Below, piece after piece: positions 44,435 to 56,570 of a stretch of DNA of 64,000 nt (the first letter of the stretch is position 1; the number at the start of each line of letters is the position of its first letter). The stretch spans positions 1,203,392 through 1,267,391 of the forward strand of contig JAINUG010000085.1 of NCBI GenBank assembly GCA_029706075.1, given 5' to 3'. The position numbers and the translations under genes are program-made. The DNA is from Aldrovandia affinis. Taxonomy: Eukaryota; Chordata; Actinopteri; Notacanthiformes; Halosauridae. The notes under the pieces are model-generated. The model was not told the DNA's origin and ran no database searches. It was given only the letters and a program-made list of their open reading frames with translations.

Positions 44435-45494
44435 TAGGGGTGGGCAATGCCACAAATTTAGGTTTTGATGTGTCCGATACCAAGTAATACCAGGGCCAGA
44501 ATCACCTATACCGATACCGATCCTTTATTATCCTTTAATTATTAAAAGCGGCTAATGTACTTTCATGTAGGGGAGAGCAATGTGTCATGATTTATGAGGC
44601 GAATGCATCATTAATAGGCTACTTCTGAATCATTTTCATTACCACCAAATCATTTAAATGTAAAATACAATGTAAATGATTAGCCAAACATGAAGCATTT
44701 CTTTTGAGGTTCTTTTGAGGTTTGAGGTATATTATTTTTTTCAATTCCATTAAATTAATTAAATTAGAGAAGTTTCAATAGGCTGAATATGTTATTTGGA
44801 TGTCTGAATGTAGTCTGCTACAGTAACAGCTAATGATGACCAATTACAGTTTGAAAATGTAACATTAACCAACGCTGAAGATCCCAATTTGACTAAAATA
44901 TTAATTTCACTACTATATGCCTGGATATTCATTGCCTCTCTGAAAAGACTGCCAGTGAACGGCTGCTGGGGGATTTCCCTCCTCCTCCCTTCTTTTCTGT
45001 TGCAACTCCAAGTTCTCTTGCTTGTGTTTTTTTCTAATGTGCTAAAACAAATTGGTTGTGTTGCCACAGTAGCGAACAGCCTTCCTGCATACATCGCAGT
45101 TGGCAACGTTTTAATTCACAGCTGTGAAATAACTCCAAATGGTGCTCCTCTTTCGTTCAGCCAACAGTGAAACTATGTGTCTTCTCTGAACGCATGTTGT
45201 TTGATAGTGAGTGCACACAATAGCAGCAGAGAAGCAAAGAGTGCATGCACTAAGAAGTGTGTTCACGTGCCCAGAACGTGATCTAACGTTACACTCTTGT
45301 CGGAAGATGACAACGGAACGTTGTTTGCAGAGACAGTTTCTATACTCTTTAATGAAATAAAAATGGGTACAATGTAGAAGAGAGAGACGGATCAGTTTTT
45401 TTTTTATCGATCCTACTGACGCTAGTATCGATACTCAACACAAGACTTAGTATTGGTAGTATCGATACTTTTGATATCGATCCGCCCACCCCTA
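44435..45494 (-). mobile_element. hAT transposon, 1.06 kb, internally deleted, with 8-bp target duplication
   Basis: Inverted ends TAGGGGTGGGC (44435) and GCCCACCCCTA (to 45494). The 8-bp target duplication TCAATAAC is exact on both sides (44427-44434 and 45495-45502), the hallmark length for hAT. Subterminal ATCGATAC repeats lie inside both ends. On the minus strand at about 45015-45110 a BED-type zinc finger is readable: CDVCRKAVRYCGNTTNLF, a stop, then HIRKKHKQE (Cx2C and Hx4H). The catalytic RNase-H-like region and dimerisation domain are absent, so the copy is non-autonomous. Confidence 0.88.
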
Positions 45495-46275
45495 TCAATA
45501 ACAAGAGAAGGAGAACATGGGGGAAACGGGTGCAACGTACCATGAGTAACGTTAAGTGGCAGGTAAGAGATTGAAAACACATATCCATAGTGAGTATTTC
45601 GCTACCGATTGTTTTGAACAATAGCCAAGATTGATAGGCCATTTTACCCCAAATAGTATTCGATTTTGTGGTAGTAGCCAGCTAGCTACACGGCTGGCTG
45701 ATGCTACCATTTTGTGCCTTTTAGGCAACTGACATTAGGTCAGATTAACCACAGAAACAAACATGCCACGGCGAGGTGTGGACTAGCTTGTCTTAAATAA
45801 TTATTACTATCATTATTCTTAAACCAATAAATCCCTGTAAATTACACCCTGCTTTTTATTTTGTTGTTTATTTGATAGCTAGCTGGCTAATTAATTTCAC
45901 TCAGTGAAGTAAGTTAGCTAGCTACCTTAGCTTGCTTGCTAAATGCGGGTGACCAGACAATGGTTGCCTGGTCACAGGTTTTAGGCAATGGTGCCCCCTA
46001 TCCTGACAAAATGCTGAAAATGCAAATATTTCCCGGTTTACAGCTTGCCCCAAAAAGAACACATTTTTTGTATTCCCAAAACTAGATGTAGTAATACGGT
46101 ATGCGCATTCTGCACGGCTGTGATTACATTCTGCCCTCAACAACTGGTCCAAGGTCAGGCCTATTGTCCCACTTGTGATTTTTAACCAATGAAGAAAACA
46201 CAATAAAACAGACACTGAGCCAGTTAATTAGATTAGTGTACACATTGAGCGTAAGCACCGACTGACGACCTTAAG

Positions 46276-46279
<4 letters not shown>

Positions 46280-46306
<27 letters not shown>
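46280..46306 (+). repeat. A27 homopolymer
   Basis: An uninterrupted run of 27 A. No retroposed gene body was recognised upstream, so it is listed as a simple repeat. Confidence 0.9.
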
Positions 46307-46308
<2 letters not shown>

Positions 46309-46856
46309 ACTAGCAAACCTTTTGTCTAGTTAAAATGCCAAAGCAAAAATGTGGATTTAATATAACGTTAGAGCTTTAAATTGCCTGTGAAAAATGTAAT
46401 CGTCGAGGCATTTTAAACAAGGCGCACGTGTTAATAAATGACCAAAGTTTGCCAGGTTAACTCTTGCTAGCATTCTGGTTGGATTTATTTAGCATGAAAT
46501 GCTAGCTAGCTAGCTAGTTAGCTAACTGTGTGTGTGAGGAGATGCTGATAATCAGTCATGCATGGGGAGATATAACATTGTTTGGAAGTAGCTACAGAGT
46601 GGGGGGGAGGCCTGCTTGAGTTATGACCGAGTACGTTACGTTAGCTAACGTTAGTAGAAACTTTCTCTTAAGTAAACTATCTAATTTAGCTATATGTTCT
46701 CAGGATTGTACATAAACGTGTTGAAAATTGACACTTTTGGGCTATGTTAATTAATGTTTTGTGGACGTCCGACCTTCTCTCGCTATACCCTGACAGCAGT
46801 TGTCATGTGATCAGCGGTGTGTGAAAAGTGTGTCTCACCAGAGGGCCATGTGTACA

Positions 46857-46893
46857 CGTGTGTATGTGTGTATGTGTGTGTATGTGTGTATGT

Positions 46894-46940
<47 letters not shown>
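46857..46940 (+). repeat. TG/TATG microsatellite
   Basis: Alternating GTGTATGTG units resolving into a pure TG run of more than 20 repeats and then GAGAGA. The open frame across it (CVYVCMCVCV type) is an artefact of the repeat. Confidence 0.95.
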
Positions 46941-46946
<6 letters not shown>

Positions 46947-47366
46947 GCAGAGTTTGTTGTAGACGTGATGTTATTGTGGTAAACTATGCGATCATTTGTT
47001 CCTTGTTTGTGAATAGTTACGTATTCGTACCCTTCGCAGCGCGGGCGATGAGGTTATTTTATTCCACAGAATTGACAGAAATGCTCAATCTCAATTTGTT
47101 CGCTCGCGCATTATTTTATGGGACACACGTTTTTAGATTAAATGGAACAAAACAATTCCCCCGTGGGCTGAGATCCGAATGTGTTCACATCCTAGCGACG
47201 CCCCTGGAAAGAGAACAGACTATAAACAGCCCAGGTAATAATTAATAACGTTAAAGTAAAAACAAATCGCATGCATAGCAAACAACGACATAAAGCGGTG
47301 ATTTGTATTGGTTTAATTATGCGATAATCTGTCCCGGTTTAAGGTTTGGAAAATCTAGTCACCCTA

Positions 47367-50020
47367 TAAATGCTACTCACCCACGGTTTGACTTACAACA
47401 GAGCTGGCTAACAATATGGTCAACCTCTATTCAGCTCTGACCTGTCACAGGAATTTGATAAATCAAAACACCATAGCTACCCAATGAGCTTGGTAATTGG
47501 AACATCACATTAGCTAGCTAGATACGACAGCTAGCCTGTATACCAGTATTGGTGAGGCGATAGGTATTTGAATCTGACAGAGGAGTGGCAGTGGCAGCAT
47601 CGATATCTGACCCCGATTCTGAGTTTGTATGAATGTATTTGCATTAAAGGAAAAGAGATTTCATTTTGGACGGAATGCTGAAAGAGGAGCATATTAGCCG
47701 ATGTGGATTTGCCTTCAGATATGCTTGTCTGTCATCACATTGTTCCTGTATTAGGGCAACACAGGAGAGGATTTCAAAATGTGGGGCACTCTAGCAAACC
47801 CTGCCCAACACAGGTCTTAAGTCGTTTTGACCTTTCCTTTCTAGAAACTCATAGCCTCATTACTATTCTGTTGGCACAGCTAGATTGGCAACAGTGGCAT
47901 TGCCAGCCCGAGGGTCATAAAAAGACATTCTGCTCACAATAGGGGGTGGGGAGAGAAATATTGTTTACCCTTCGGCTTGTTACAGTGTGACAGTTCTTAT
48001 CACTGGTGTAATCATCAGCACTTCATTGGTGAGCCAAGGTATTGCTGGGTGTGTCATATTTTTTTCCATTAGTCATTATTGATGTGTCCCTAATATTTGC
48101 TGCCTCAAACTCCCTCCTCCTCTCTCTGCTTTCCTCCCTTCCACCTAACTCTCTCTCTCTCCCCCTCCCTCCCTTGTTCTCTTTCTCTCACTCTCTCCTT
48201 CCTTCTCCCTGCATTTCTCTTGCTCTGCATGTTATCTCTCTCTCTCCCATCCTACACTTTCTCTTTCTCCTCCCCTCTTCCTGCCCCCCCTTGCCCATCT
48301 CTCCTACATTTTCTCTCTCCTCTCCTTTTCCCCTCCCTACCTCCTCCCTCTATCTCTCTTTCTCCTTCCTCAAAGCACTCACATTGTACTGTATGTACCT
48401 GACACTTTACTCATTATCACATTCACTGTTTAGGGGGCACTGATGCTTGGCCGTGTGCTTTAGGAAGTGTGCTCCTGTGTGCCGTGTTAGTTATTTAAAG
48501 TCATTAAGGTGGAACTGTGCTATGTTAATTTACTTACACCGGGCTGTCGGGAGCTGAGAGCCCTCTGTGCTTAAGTCCCTTTTCTCGCAGTGCTTTTCTT
48601 GCTGTAGTTGGGGTTGACTTCGGTGAAATGTGTCCTGACCAGAAGTGGGGTGGTCTCTCAAGGCGCTGGAGGGGGGTTCAGGCAGATGGTGTTGCTCTCC
48701 CTGGTGTGGAATGGATACAAACACAATAGTTCCTGCCTTTTTATAATTGCATTTCATATAAAGAATTGAGACTTTTATCGTGTTGCTTTAACAGTGACGC
48801 ATTAACAGGTTGTGTAGGCCCTTGTTCAACGAAGCAGCTACAGGAGTATCTGGTGATCTGTGTTCAGCATTTTCATATTTAATTGGCTTTAAGATTCACA
48901 GATTCAAACATAAGCATAACTCATTAAAACACCATTCTTCTCACTAGCTCCGAAGTCATGAAATGGATATTAGCTTGTGCTTGTACTGCCTTTTGTGATA
49001 TCCCTCTGGTATACCCCTCCGTGTGTTTGATTTCTTAATTTTTGTAAACCACCTGAATCTCAGGATGTTTCCTGGATAGGATTTCTAAACTATTTTCTTG
49101 CACCATCTATTTTGCTACAGAAAGGAAAGGCTTTCTTTGAAATTGAAGATGGCATTCAAATTCACGGAACAATATGTTACTGTATATTTACCATTAACCT
49201 TTTCAAATGTAGCATGTTCTCTAATATGCATGCACTAAATGTATGTGCATATTCATGCATTTAAATGTATTTTAAATGCAGTATGTGCATAGTGTTTTTG
49301 ATAGAATGAGTTCATTCCAAATAGTCGTACAATTTATTCATTTATTTATTTTATTTTGATCTCTGTTTTGTTTTTCTTCTCAAAGTTTGGAATTGCCAAT
49401 CATACTCCCAATCTCATCTCATCACTGCAACATCCTCCTTCAATTTTGCAAAACCAGACAAGCACCCACTCTCCTCCAAAGTATGTTCTGTATGCTGCTA
49501 CTTAATTTTACTTTGCAATCCAACAGCTGAGCTGCACAGTCATTTTGTCAGAGACAGCAGAAATCCTATCAACCTGAAGAGTCTGCTCTTGCACAATGAG
49601 ACAGGGGAAGCCAGAGTCTCCCTAGGTACAGCCATTTGATAAAAGACCGTGGTGAGCATCACTGCACTGAAAAACAGGGTTTTAGAAGGACAAACTACCA
49701 GACAGCCTAATTATATATATATATTGTATTTGCTGGTGTTCTTTTTAACAGTTGGCCTTACTGTTGACTGAGGTTTGTGTCACTGTTGTCCACATTCAGG
49801 GATCACCACTTCCCAGAGGTGAGGATTTGGATAAAACAATGTTAAGCTGTAAAGTAAAGAAATCTGAGGGGAACACTACTGATTCATATATTGCTTCATG
49901 GCATTGGCTTTTTTTTTAAACAGTGCATTGGCTCAAGAATTGGAGAAATCCATATGCTCTAAACCTCAGATGTTTCGTTGGAATTTTTGGGCCTGTCAAA
50001 TATACCAGATTGAACATCTA
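47367..50020. other. Intergenic, no gene seen
   Basis: Apart from the polypyrimidine tract, a short TA repeat at about 49713-49724 and ATGCAT-rich sequence at about 49225-49290, nothing could be assigned. Confidence 0.4.
48105..48372 (+). repeat. Long CT-rich polypyrimidine tract
   Basis: About 270 bases that are almost entirely C and T on the plus strand with few purines, such as CTCTCTCTCTCCCCCTCCCTC. It can adopt triplex or H-DNA forms. The 133-codon open frame across it is a compositional artefact (Ser/Leu/Pro only). Confidence 0.85.
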
Positions 50021-50021
50021 C

Positions 50022-50085
50022 ATTTGCACATTTATTCATTTAGCAGACTCCTATCCAGAGCCATTACAGAATGGTGCATACAGCA
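50022..50085 (-). repeat. L2-type tail fragment
   Basis: The minus strand reads TGTAATGGCTCTGGATAGGA then GTCTGCTAAATGAATAAATG, a diverged copy of the L2-clade 3' tail also seen at 18458 and 12661. Confidence 0.6.
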
Positions 50086-50138
50086 AGGTTCAATGAACAC
50101 CAGTAAACATGCATACATTGTAATACAGTTGAGACAAA

Positions 50139-51888
50139 GGGCCCTATTTTGGTGAATTAGGACGGTGTGGGTAACGCAGACACAAAGCGAAGACGGTGGC
50201 GCTTTAGGGCGTGTCTAACGCAATTTAGGTAATTCCGTGACTTAGGACGATAGCGCACCTCCGGTGCAGTTATGAAAGAGGTTGGATTAACTTTAAAAAA
50301 TACATGTGGGTGTGGTGGGGGTTTGGTTTCATAATGGCCAATCAGAACACCTATTTTCTATCCCTTTAAATACCAGTGCGCTAACGCTATAGCAAATTGG
50401 CAATTTCCTGACATGGATGAGTTTTGCGCACTGCGCCAGGAGCGCTTCTCAAAAGAAGGTGCGGGAGGTGCGGAAAAGTTGGCGTGCGAATCAGAGGGGG
50501 AAAACAAGGCGCACATTAATTTGTTATTTTCATGATTTGAGTTTATATTTTGAGACCTACATTGTTAAAAGAATGTGTTTTATTTTACCATTTCTTTTTT
50601 TCCTTATTTGTAGGCTTTCCAACTTAAAAAACAATGTTTCTTTTCTTCTAATTTAATGTAATGGAAAGCAATAAATAAAAAAACCTCACAACTGCAACTA
50701 GGTCTGTTTCATTTATGTTCATCATGCAGTAGGCCTACATGCGTCACCCTGGAGTGTGCATCACAAACCACCTGGATATTAATGGAGTGGACCCCCTTCC
50801 GATTCACATAATTGATACCGTGATGAGATGGTGCGCGCAACTGCACATGTGTCAATGGCACCCAAGACCCCAGGGAATCCACATTGTGTATAAAAATCCT
50901 GATGAGTTCTCTGCTGGCTGTTGGGTGTAGGAAAAGTAATAAACAAATTTGCATGTTGGACAAGACTGGAGGAAACTGCCGAACAGCCGAACTGATAGCC
51001 GTCTGGCCAACACCGGCTACCAAACCCAGGGTATTGCTCATAGTATCACCTTCGGCGTCCAATTATGTACTCCAATTATTTTCTGTAGTGCAAATGGAAA
51101 GAATAAAACCCTTTCACATAAGAAAAACATATATTTATTTAACAGGTGTATCTTACTGAACGGTAGCGATGGATGCTGCTGGCTTCAGTCTTTCATGTCC
51201 GTGCATTGAATCAAATCAAATCAAATCAAGTTTATTTGTATAGCGCTTTTCACAATAGAATTGTCACAAAACGCTTAACAGAGGGGGAACCCAGGCCTAG
51301 ACACCCCCAAAAGCAAGCCTAAAGGCAACAGTGGCAAGGAAAAACTCCCTTGGTAGGGAGAGGAACCAGACTAAAAAGGGGGGGAGCCCATTCTCTTCTG
51401 GCCGGCACAGGGTATGTCCAAAAAAGACCATGTCATGTCAAATAACCACAAGCTGTGGTGAAATAGTTTTTAGCTTAATTGATTACGCTTGCAAGTTACC
51501 CATGGATTGGACAATTTGCCTCAACGTGGGGGGAAATTAACAATATTCACAAAACGTTCTTGTGATTTCAGATAACCTTATGCTCATATGTGCGCATCAA
51601 TAAAGTCACAAAATTGCACAGAGCGCCAGCGTTTGCGCTAAGAGGTGGTCTAGTTGGACGTTAATGCAAACTCATTATTTGACACCAAACTTGCATAGCG
51701 CCCAGCTGTTTTCATTGTCACACCCCCTATTGGGCTGCCCAACCCATAGTCATGCAAACGCCTTCAGTGCGCACCACGAAATTGCCAAACTTGGTGGAGA
51801 CAGGAAGTATTCCGTTTGCGACAGACGAAACTGGCAATTCGCCTGCGATAGGAAGAAGGTGCTTAGCACTGGCACGAAAATAGGGCCC
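50139..51888 (-). mobile_element. PIF-Harbinger DNA transposon, decayed, with nested repeat
   Basis: Inverted ends GGGCCCTATTTTGGTG (50139) and CACGAAAATAGGGCCC (to 51888), flanked by AAA on both sides. On the minus strand at 50709-51062 a transposase fragment keeps the Harbinger motif GINYVNRKGVHSINIQVVCD followed by AHSRVT, part of the DDE nuclease. A plus-strand ATG at about 50414 (MDEFCALRQERFSKEGAGG) may be the start of another reading frame. Another repeat is inserted at 51206-51420. At 1.75 kb with only a transposase piece, the copy is not functional. Confidence 0.87.
51206..51420 (+). repeat. Teleost dispersed repeat nested in the Harbinger element
   Basis: ATCAAATCAAATCAAGTTTA followed by TTTGTATAGCGCTTTTCACA, and later AGTGGCAAGGAAAAACTCCC with GAGGAACCAGACT. 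This is a very widespread fish repeat; I do not recall its formal family name. Its position inside the Harbinger copy makes it the younger insertion. Confidence 0.75.
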
Positions 51889-52638
51889 AAAGTATCATTG
51901 TATGAAACAATGCTATAATATAGATACTTTTGTCACACGAAATTGCCAATGAACTGGTATTTAAAGAATGAGGTGTTCTGACTGGAAAGTTGGAGGGATG
52001 CTATCCTAAGGTAGAAGAAGCCCAAATTCAAGGGGCTTGTCCCAGTAGCCCTGATGCAAGGCACGGGGTGAACTGCCTACTAACTGTTCCAGGGGCGAGC
52101 AGTCTGGAAGGGGGTTGCGGGGTTTGGCTTTTAAAAAAAAAAGATTTTTTTGACCCAGTGGTGCTCAGACCTCGGAGGGTTCTGATGGTGTGTGGAAACC
52201 GGGGATGCATCTAGGCAAGGCAGGTATGTTCCAGGGAAAATGGCTGATTACTCCTGATGGTGTGTATGCAAAAACTGATTAACATGTCCATGTCCTAATA
52301 AAATTATTATTATTATTATTATAACAGCCTGTAAATAAGGTGGATGTTGATGCCCGTTAGGCCAGAACTATAGTTTTGAATGCAATGCGAGCCATATTTA
52401 ACCAATACTTTGGTAACCAGTGGACAGAGATGAGTAGACCATATGAATGATAGGTGGCATATGCAGGGAGACCATGAGCTGGAGAATGAGCTGGGTCAAA
52501 CTGGTAGTGTGAAATACAGAAGGCAAATCATTCATATGTTGAAGAGAAATATTCTACAGATTTAAGCCACTATTGCTATATTATCAGTAAATTACATCTT
52601 GTTGTCTAGTGTAAGGCCATGGGTTTTGACATTATAGA
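51889..52638. other. Intergenic between two Harbinger elements
   Basis: No gene. It contains an A/T run near 52132-52150 and an ATT microsatellite (about 52303-52322). Confidence 0.45.
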
Positions 52639-53556
52639 CACTTAGGGCCAGATTTACTAAAGGATTGCAACATTTTACTGAGCGCCAATATCGCCTAGGT
52701 ATTTCACAATTCCCATTTTTTATTGCAGATTCTGGGGTGCCAGCCATTGTCCCAGCCACAAATCATCACAAATGTTGTTCCAAAGCACCCCGGTTCATAT
52801 CACTACAGCTTTATTTTCAGGAATATTACAGATGGCTACAGAATTACAGAGCTTAAAATGAAAATGAAATGAAATGGGGCAGGATTTCTATTGACCAATC
52901 TGTCATCAGCTAGCAGTTCTGAATTTGAACAATGATCTTATTGTGATCTTATTATTATCTTATGCGGTCAGGAGGGTATAGAATGAATTGTGAACAGTTT
53001 TACTTGCTGACGCTCTGTGGCCTTATCCCATCACAAGTTTATCCGTGTCAATATTCTTCTAATATTCTTTCCTCGGTTGGACCACCACCTGTGTCTTTTC
53101 CCCACATTATGTTGTAAGAAAGTCTTTCTTTTGGATGCCGCCTAATGTCATGTAATCTTTCCTTTACATCATCTACTGTTCGTTTCGTTATGCCTAATGA
53201 ATTATTTATTTTTGTGATGTCACTTTTTTGTGACTTTACCTCGTTGTCCATTACCTCCATTTCCTGATCTGTATGTTTAAGTTTTCTTTTTCTTGTGGTT
53301 TCCTCGCTGCTCCGTATCCATTTCTTGGCGCTTTGTGAGCTGGACGTGTAAGCCTGCCATATTGTCATATTGTAGGCATGCCATATTGTCTCCAAAACTG
53401 TGAATGAGGGCGTTTCATTTATTTTATGGCGTAATTAGAACCTCTCTTAGTAAAGTGGTCGTTAATGTGTCCGTGTCTGCGACAGCAAAAGAGCTGCATT
53501 GTAGCCAATATTTGTGCGGCGTGACTATTTCCTTCGTAAATCTGGCCCTAAGTGTT
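52639..53556 (-). mobile_element. Harbinger-type element carrying only the Myb/SANT-like accessory frame
   Basis: Near-perfect inverted ends: CACTTAGGGCCAGATTTAC (from 52639) and GTAAATCTGGCCCTAAGTG (to 53556), total about 918 bp. The minus-strand frame 53048-53395 encodes a 115-residue peptide with TKRTVDDVKERLHDIRRHPK then ERLSYN and TGGGPTEE. This matches the Myb/SANT-like DNA-binding accessory protein of Harbinger elements, not the transposase. There is no room for a transposase, so the copy is an internally deleted derivative. Target duplication not resolved. Confidence 0.83.
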
Positions 53557-56349
53557 ATCAGTGGTAACAGTGCTCACCATTCCTGTTGTAAAGAGAGCTT
53601 GGTGAGGGAGTCTGGGGTCTTGTTGCTGTACAAGCTCTCTGTACAAGCTGTTACTTGCTCTCACTGTGTGTCCATGATCCCCAACTAGATAATGCTGTTT
53701 CCGTAGGCAAAACAAATCTAGTGCTGTTGTGTTGAAATAACTGTAAAGTGACCTTGTTATCCTGCTATTTTGCTTAAAGGAGAACTGCGGTTTAACAATT
53801 TCCCTTTGTGCTTTCACCAACGTTTAATGAGCTAGCTGCTGTGTCACACACACGCAGGTCCTGGTCAGTATTGCACAATTAAAAGCAACATATTGTCAAA
53901 TATGGATCTTAAAATTTACAACACAACAACAACAAAACACTTCAAAAAGCCAGTGTAAACTGAATAAAAGATATGCTTTACAGTGTGTACTGAAGTGGTT
54001 TAATTCCTTGGATACAGTGTATCCTGCCCCGCTTCAATTAGTGCTTTGTGCTCTGCTTCCTGTCTCTTAATAATGTATACCATTCTCCGAATGACACACC
54101 CAGCGATATCGTCAGCTGGTCTGACTTCTGTCAGAATCTCCGCTCACGTCACATCCTTCCGATGCAATCACACTGCTTAATTGTTCAGTTGGGCAGGAAC
54201 AGCCCATTAGAATTGAAAAGCATTTAATTGGGCACAGACACATGGCTAAAAGGCACAGTACTGTTGCTGGTTGCCGATGATGTCTGTCTACAAATGTATA
54301 CTGCTTATAAAGCAACAATTGTGTGTGTTGATAAACACAGAAATCAGCACTTGAAAAATGCATGCAGCTATGATTTGTGGAGCTACAATTTTTCCTGCAG
54401 AGGTTTTTCTCTCCGAAGTGTATTAACATAACTTTTTCCTCATGTATCTAGATTGATGTTTTGGGGATTATTTACTATATCCATACAGAGGGTCAAGTTA
54501 TTGTAACAATATGATAGTTATACGTATGGCAACACTACATTGGCAACTCTTTTGCTAGCTTGCCAGTATAGATATGTAATCTGACTGCTGTGGGTTTTGT
54601 GAAAAACTATAGCATTGTGTACATTTTTGTTTCTATGTGTGCCATGTAGTACATTTTTGGACATACTTACTAGTTTGTAGATAGAAACTATAAATACTTA
54701 CCAACATTTAAGTAACCTTATCAGTTGTGAATGATTTTGTCATGGTTACAGCCTGTGTTTTTGCTACCTCAACAGGATATGCTACATTTCCACTTTAGCG
54801 GTAGCACATTTTGACTTCTTTTGGATTGTATTTTACCCCACCAAAAAAAATCATATTGTAGCCTCCTCAGTACCAAAACAAAATTAGGAATTTAGAGAAT
54901 GCCATTCTGTATAGCCATTTTGTTCTGTTTTGCCATTTTGTATTGATATTTTATATGGCTTTCACACCAACATTTTCACTGGGTTTTAAAAAATTCACAT
55001 TCCATTGCAAGGTTTTTCCACACCATCCCCACTGTCGCCGGGTGACTTTGTCCATGCCACATGATTTATGTTGCATCACTCTACCTTACGAGAATAAAAA
55101 TGAATCAATGTGGACCTGTCCACGGATGTACTACTTGCATTATTTGATTGTAGTGTAGACGTACAATTTGAAATATTATTTTTTGAGCAACTGGCCTAAC
55201 GGGACTCCCAGCCACCGTCGGTTTCAGGTGGTTTCCAACAAAATCGTTAACTGAACTGCAAATTGTTTGCACCATAGTAGTTTGTAGATTCTGCAATGTT
55301 TTTTTCACAAACGTACCATTTGTGTAGAGTACCATTAACTTATGGACTTTCTGTGAAAAACAGTATTAAGTATTGCAGAGAATAGACCTTTTTCCATCTG
55401 ATGTTATCAAAATTGATAATAACTGTAGATAAAAGGTCCTTGTTTTGTTTGAGTGTGAAAGGCCTCTAGTTGCTCTCCCAGTAACAAGTTGGCCAGAAAG
55501 GGCTCAAAGACATGGCACCTCTTTTGCAGTCAGCTTGCCCATGCCAAGAACAACAAGAATTTATTAGGCGCTGAGTACATGGGTGTTTGAGTGACAAGGT
55601 GTTCTCGCAATCAGACCCTGATTCACTGCACACAGTCGAACATGCACTACTAACACACACACACACACACACACACACCCTGAGCCTGCTATCTCTCTCT
55701 CTCTCTCTTTTATAACAAAAATGTCTCTGTTCTAACACAGTAGGCACATAGCTACACTTATGACATTTTCTTGTTTTAATTGACAACAGATAACTCATTT
55801 ACCTATTCTGTTTTTGTAACTCGTAATTTTAATGAAATAAGGTCTTAATTCAGCTCTATCCCCCATTATAGTGGAAATTGGGTAATGAGTTGAATAATGA
55901 CAAAGAAAATGAGTCTGTGCTTTAATTCTCAGTGTGACATTTATTGATGTGCTTTATCACAAACTGGGGCTTTTCTAATTTTTTCAGCACAGTTAATAGA
56001 CAAGCCTGCCTCTTGAATGATGGAATATCTCAGAAAATTCTGCACATTTTCTTAAGCGGCCGCCACATGTCTTGAAGCCCTTTAGCTGAAGGTGCTCCTG
56101 TTGTTGCTGACCGTTGGCCAGTGTGGGGCAGAGGTCTTAATGGCATCTTCAGGTACAGTCATGCTCAAGCATTTTTTAGTACCCATAAATAGTAGATATG
56201 GTCTATGTTTTCAGAAAGGGCGATGGGATATTTACAGCACCACGCCGTGACACAAATGGAGAAAGGCAGGCTGACGACGAGTTTGTTGAGAGTAAAGGCC
56301 TCCTTAATGGAATGTTGGTCTACCCTCATGTCTGTCTGCAATCTCAACA
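53557..56349. other. Intergenic, no gene seen; simple repeats near the right end
   Basis: A CA microsatellite (about 55652-55678) is followed by a CT run (about 55690-55708). The stretch at about 54090-54250 (GCTTAATTGTTCAGTTGGGC and GCATTTAATTGGGCACAGAC) looks like a candidate conserved non-coding element. No exon was recognised. Confidence 0.4.
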
Positions 56350-56354
56350 GGAAG

Positions 56355-56460
56355 TCTGTGTGTATGTGTACATGTGTGCGTGTGCATGCATGAGTGTGTG
56401 GGTGTATGTATGCATGCATGCATGTGTACGTGTGTTGTGCGCATGCATTAGTGTGTGTTA
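56355..56460 (+). repeat. TG/ATGC-rich simple repeat
   Basis: Mixed GTGTGTATGT and GCATGCATGCATG units over about 100 bases. Confidence 0.85.
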
Positions 56461-56570
56461 GGGCTAGGTATTGCCATGTACCTCACAATACGATCATAGT
56501 GCGAGGGTCACAATACAATACGTATCACAATACATTTTGCATACTGCATTTTGGTACTGGGTGTTTTGTT
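56460..56570 (+). mobile_element. hAT-like terminal fragment
   Basis: AGGGCTAGGTATTGCCATGT then ACCTCACAATACGATCATAG and repeated CACAATAC resembles the terminus of fish hAT-like elements (GGGCTGGGTATCGCCACGTAC type). No other end or coding part was found. Confidence 0.45.

Larger units (their letters stand above)
45949..47363. mobile_element. Possible larger inverted-repeat transposon (tentative)
   Basis: GGGTGACCAGA at about 45950 and its approximate inverse TCTAGTCACCCTA at about 47354-47366 resemble the ends of vertebrate elements starting GGGTGACCAGA. TAAATGC lies next to both ends with a two-base offset. Inside is a plus-strand fragment MPKQKCGFNITLEL, a stop, then CEKCNRRGILNKAHV at 46336-46430, a 27-base A run and a TG repeat. 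The pairing is imperfect, so this is only a suggestion. Confidence 0.3.

Noticed and set aside
46800-46982. Cys/Val-rich frame
   Set aside because: Produced by the TG microsatellite.
48042-48443. 133-codon frame of Ser, Leu and Pro
   Set aside because: Produced by the polypyrimidine tract.
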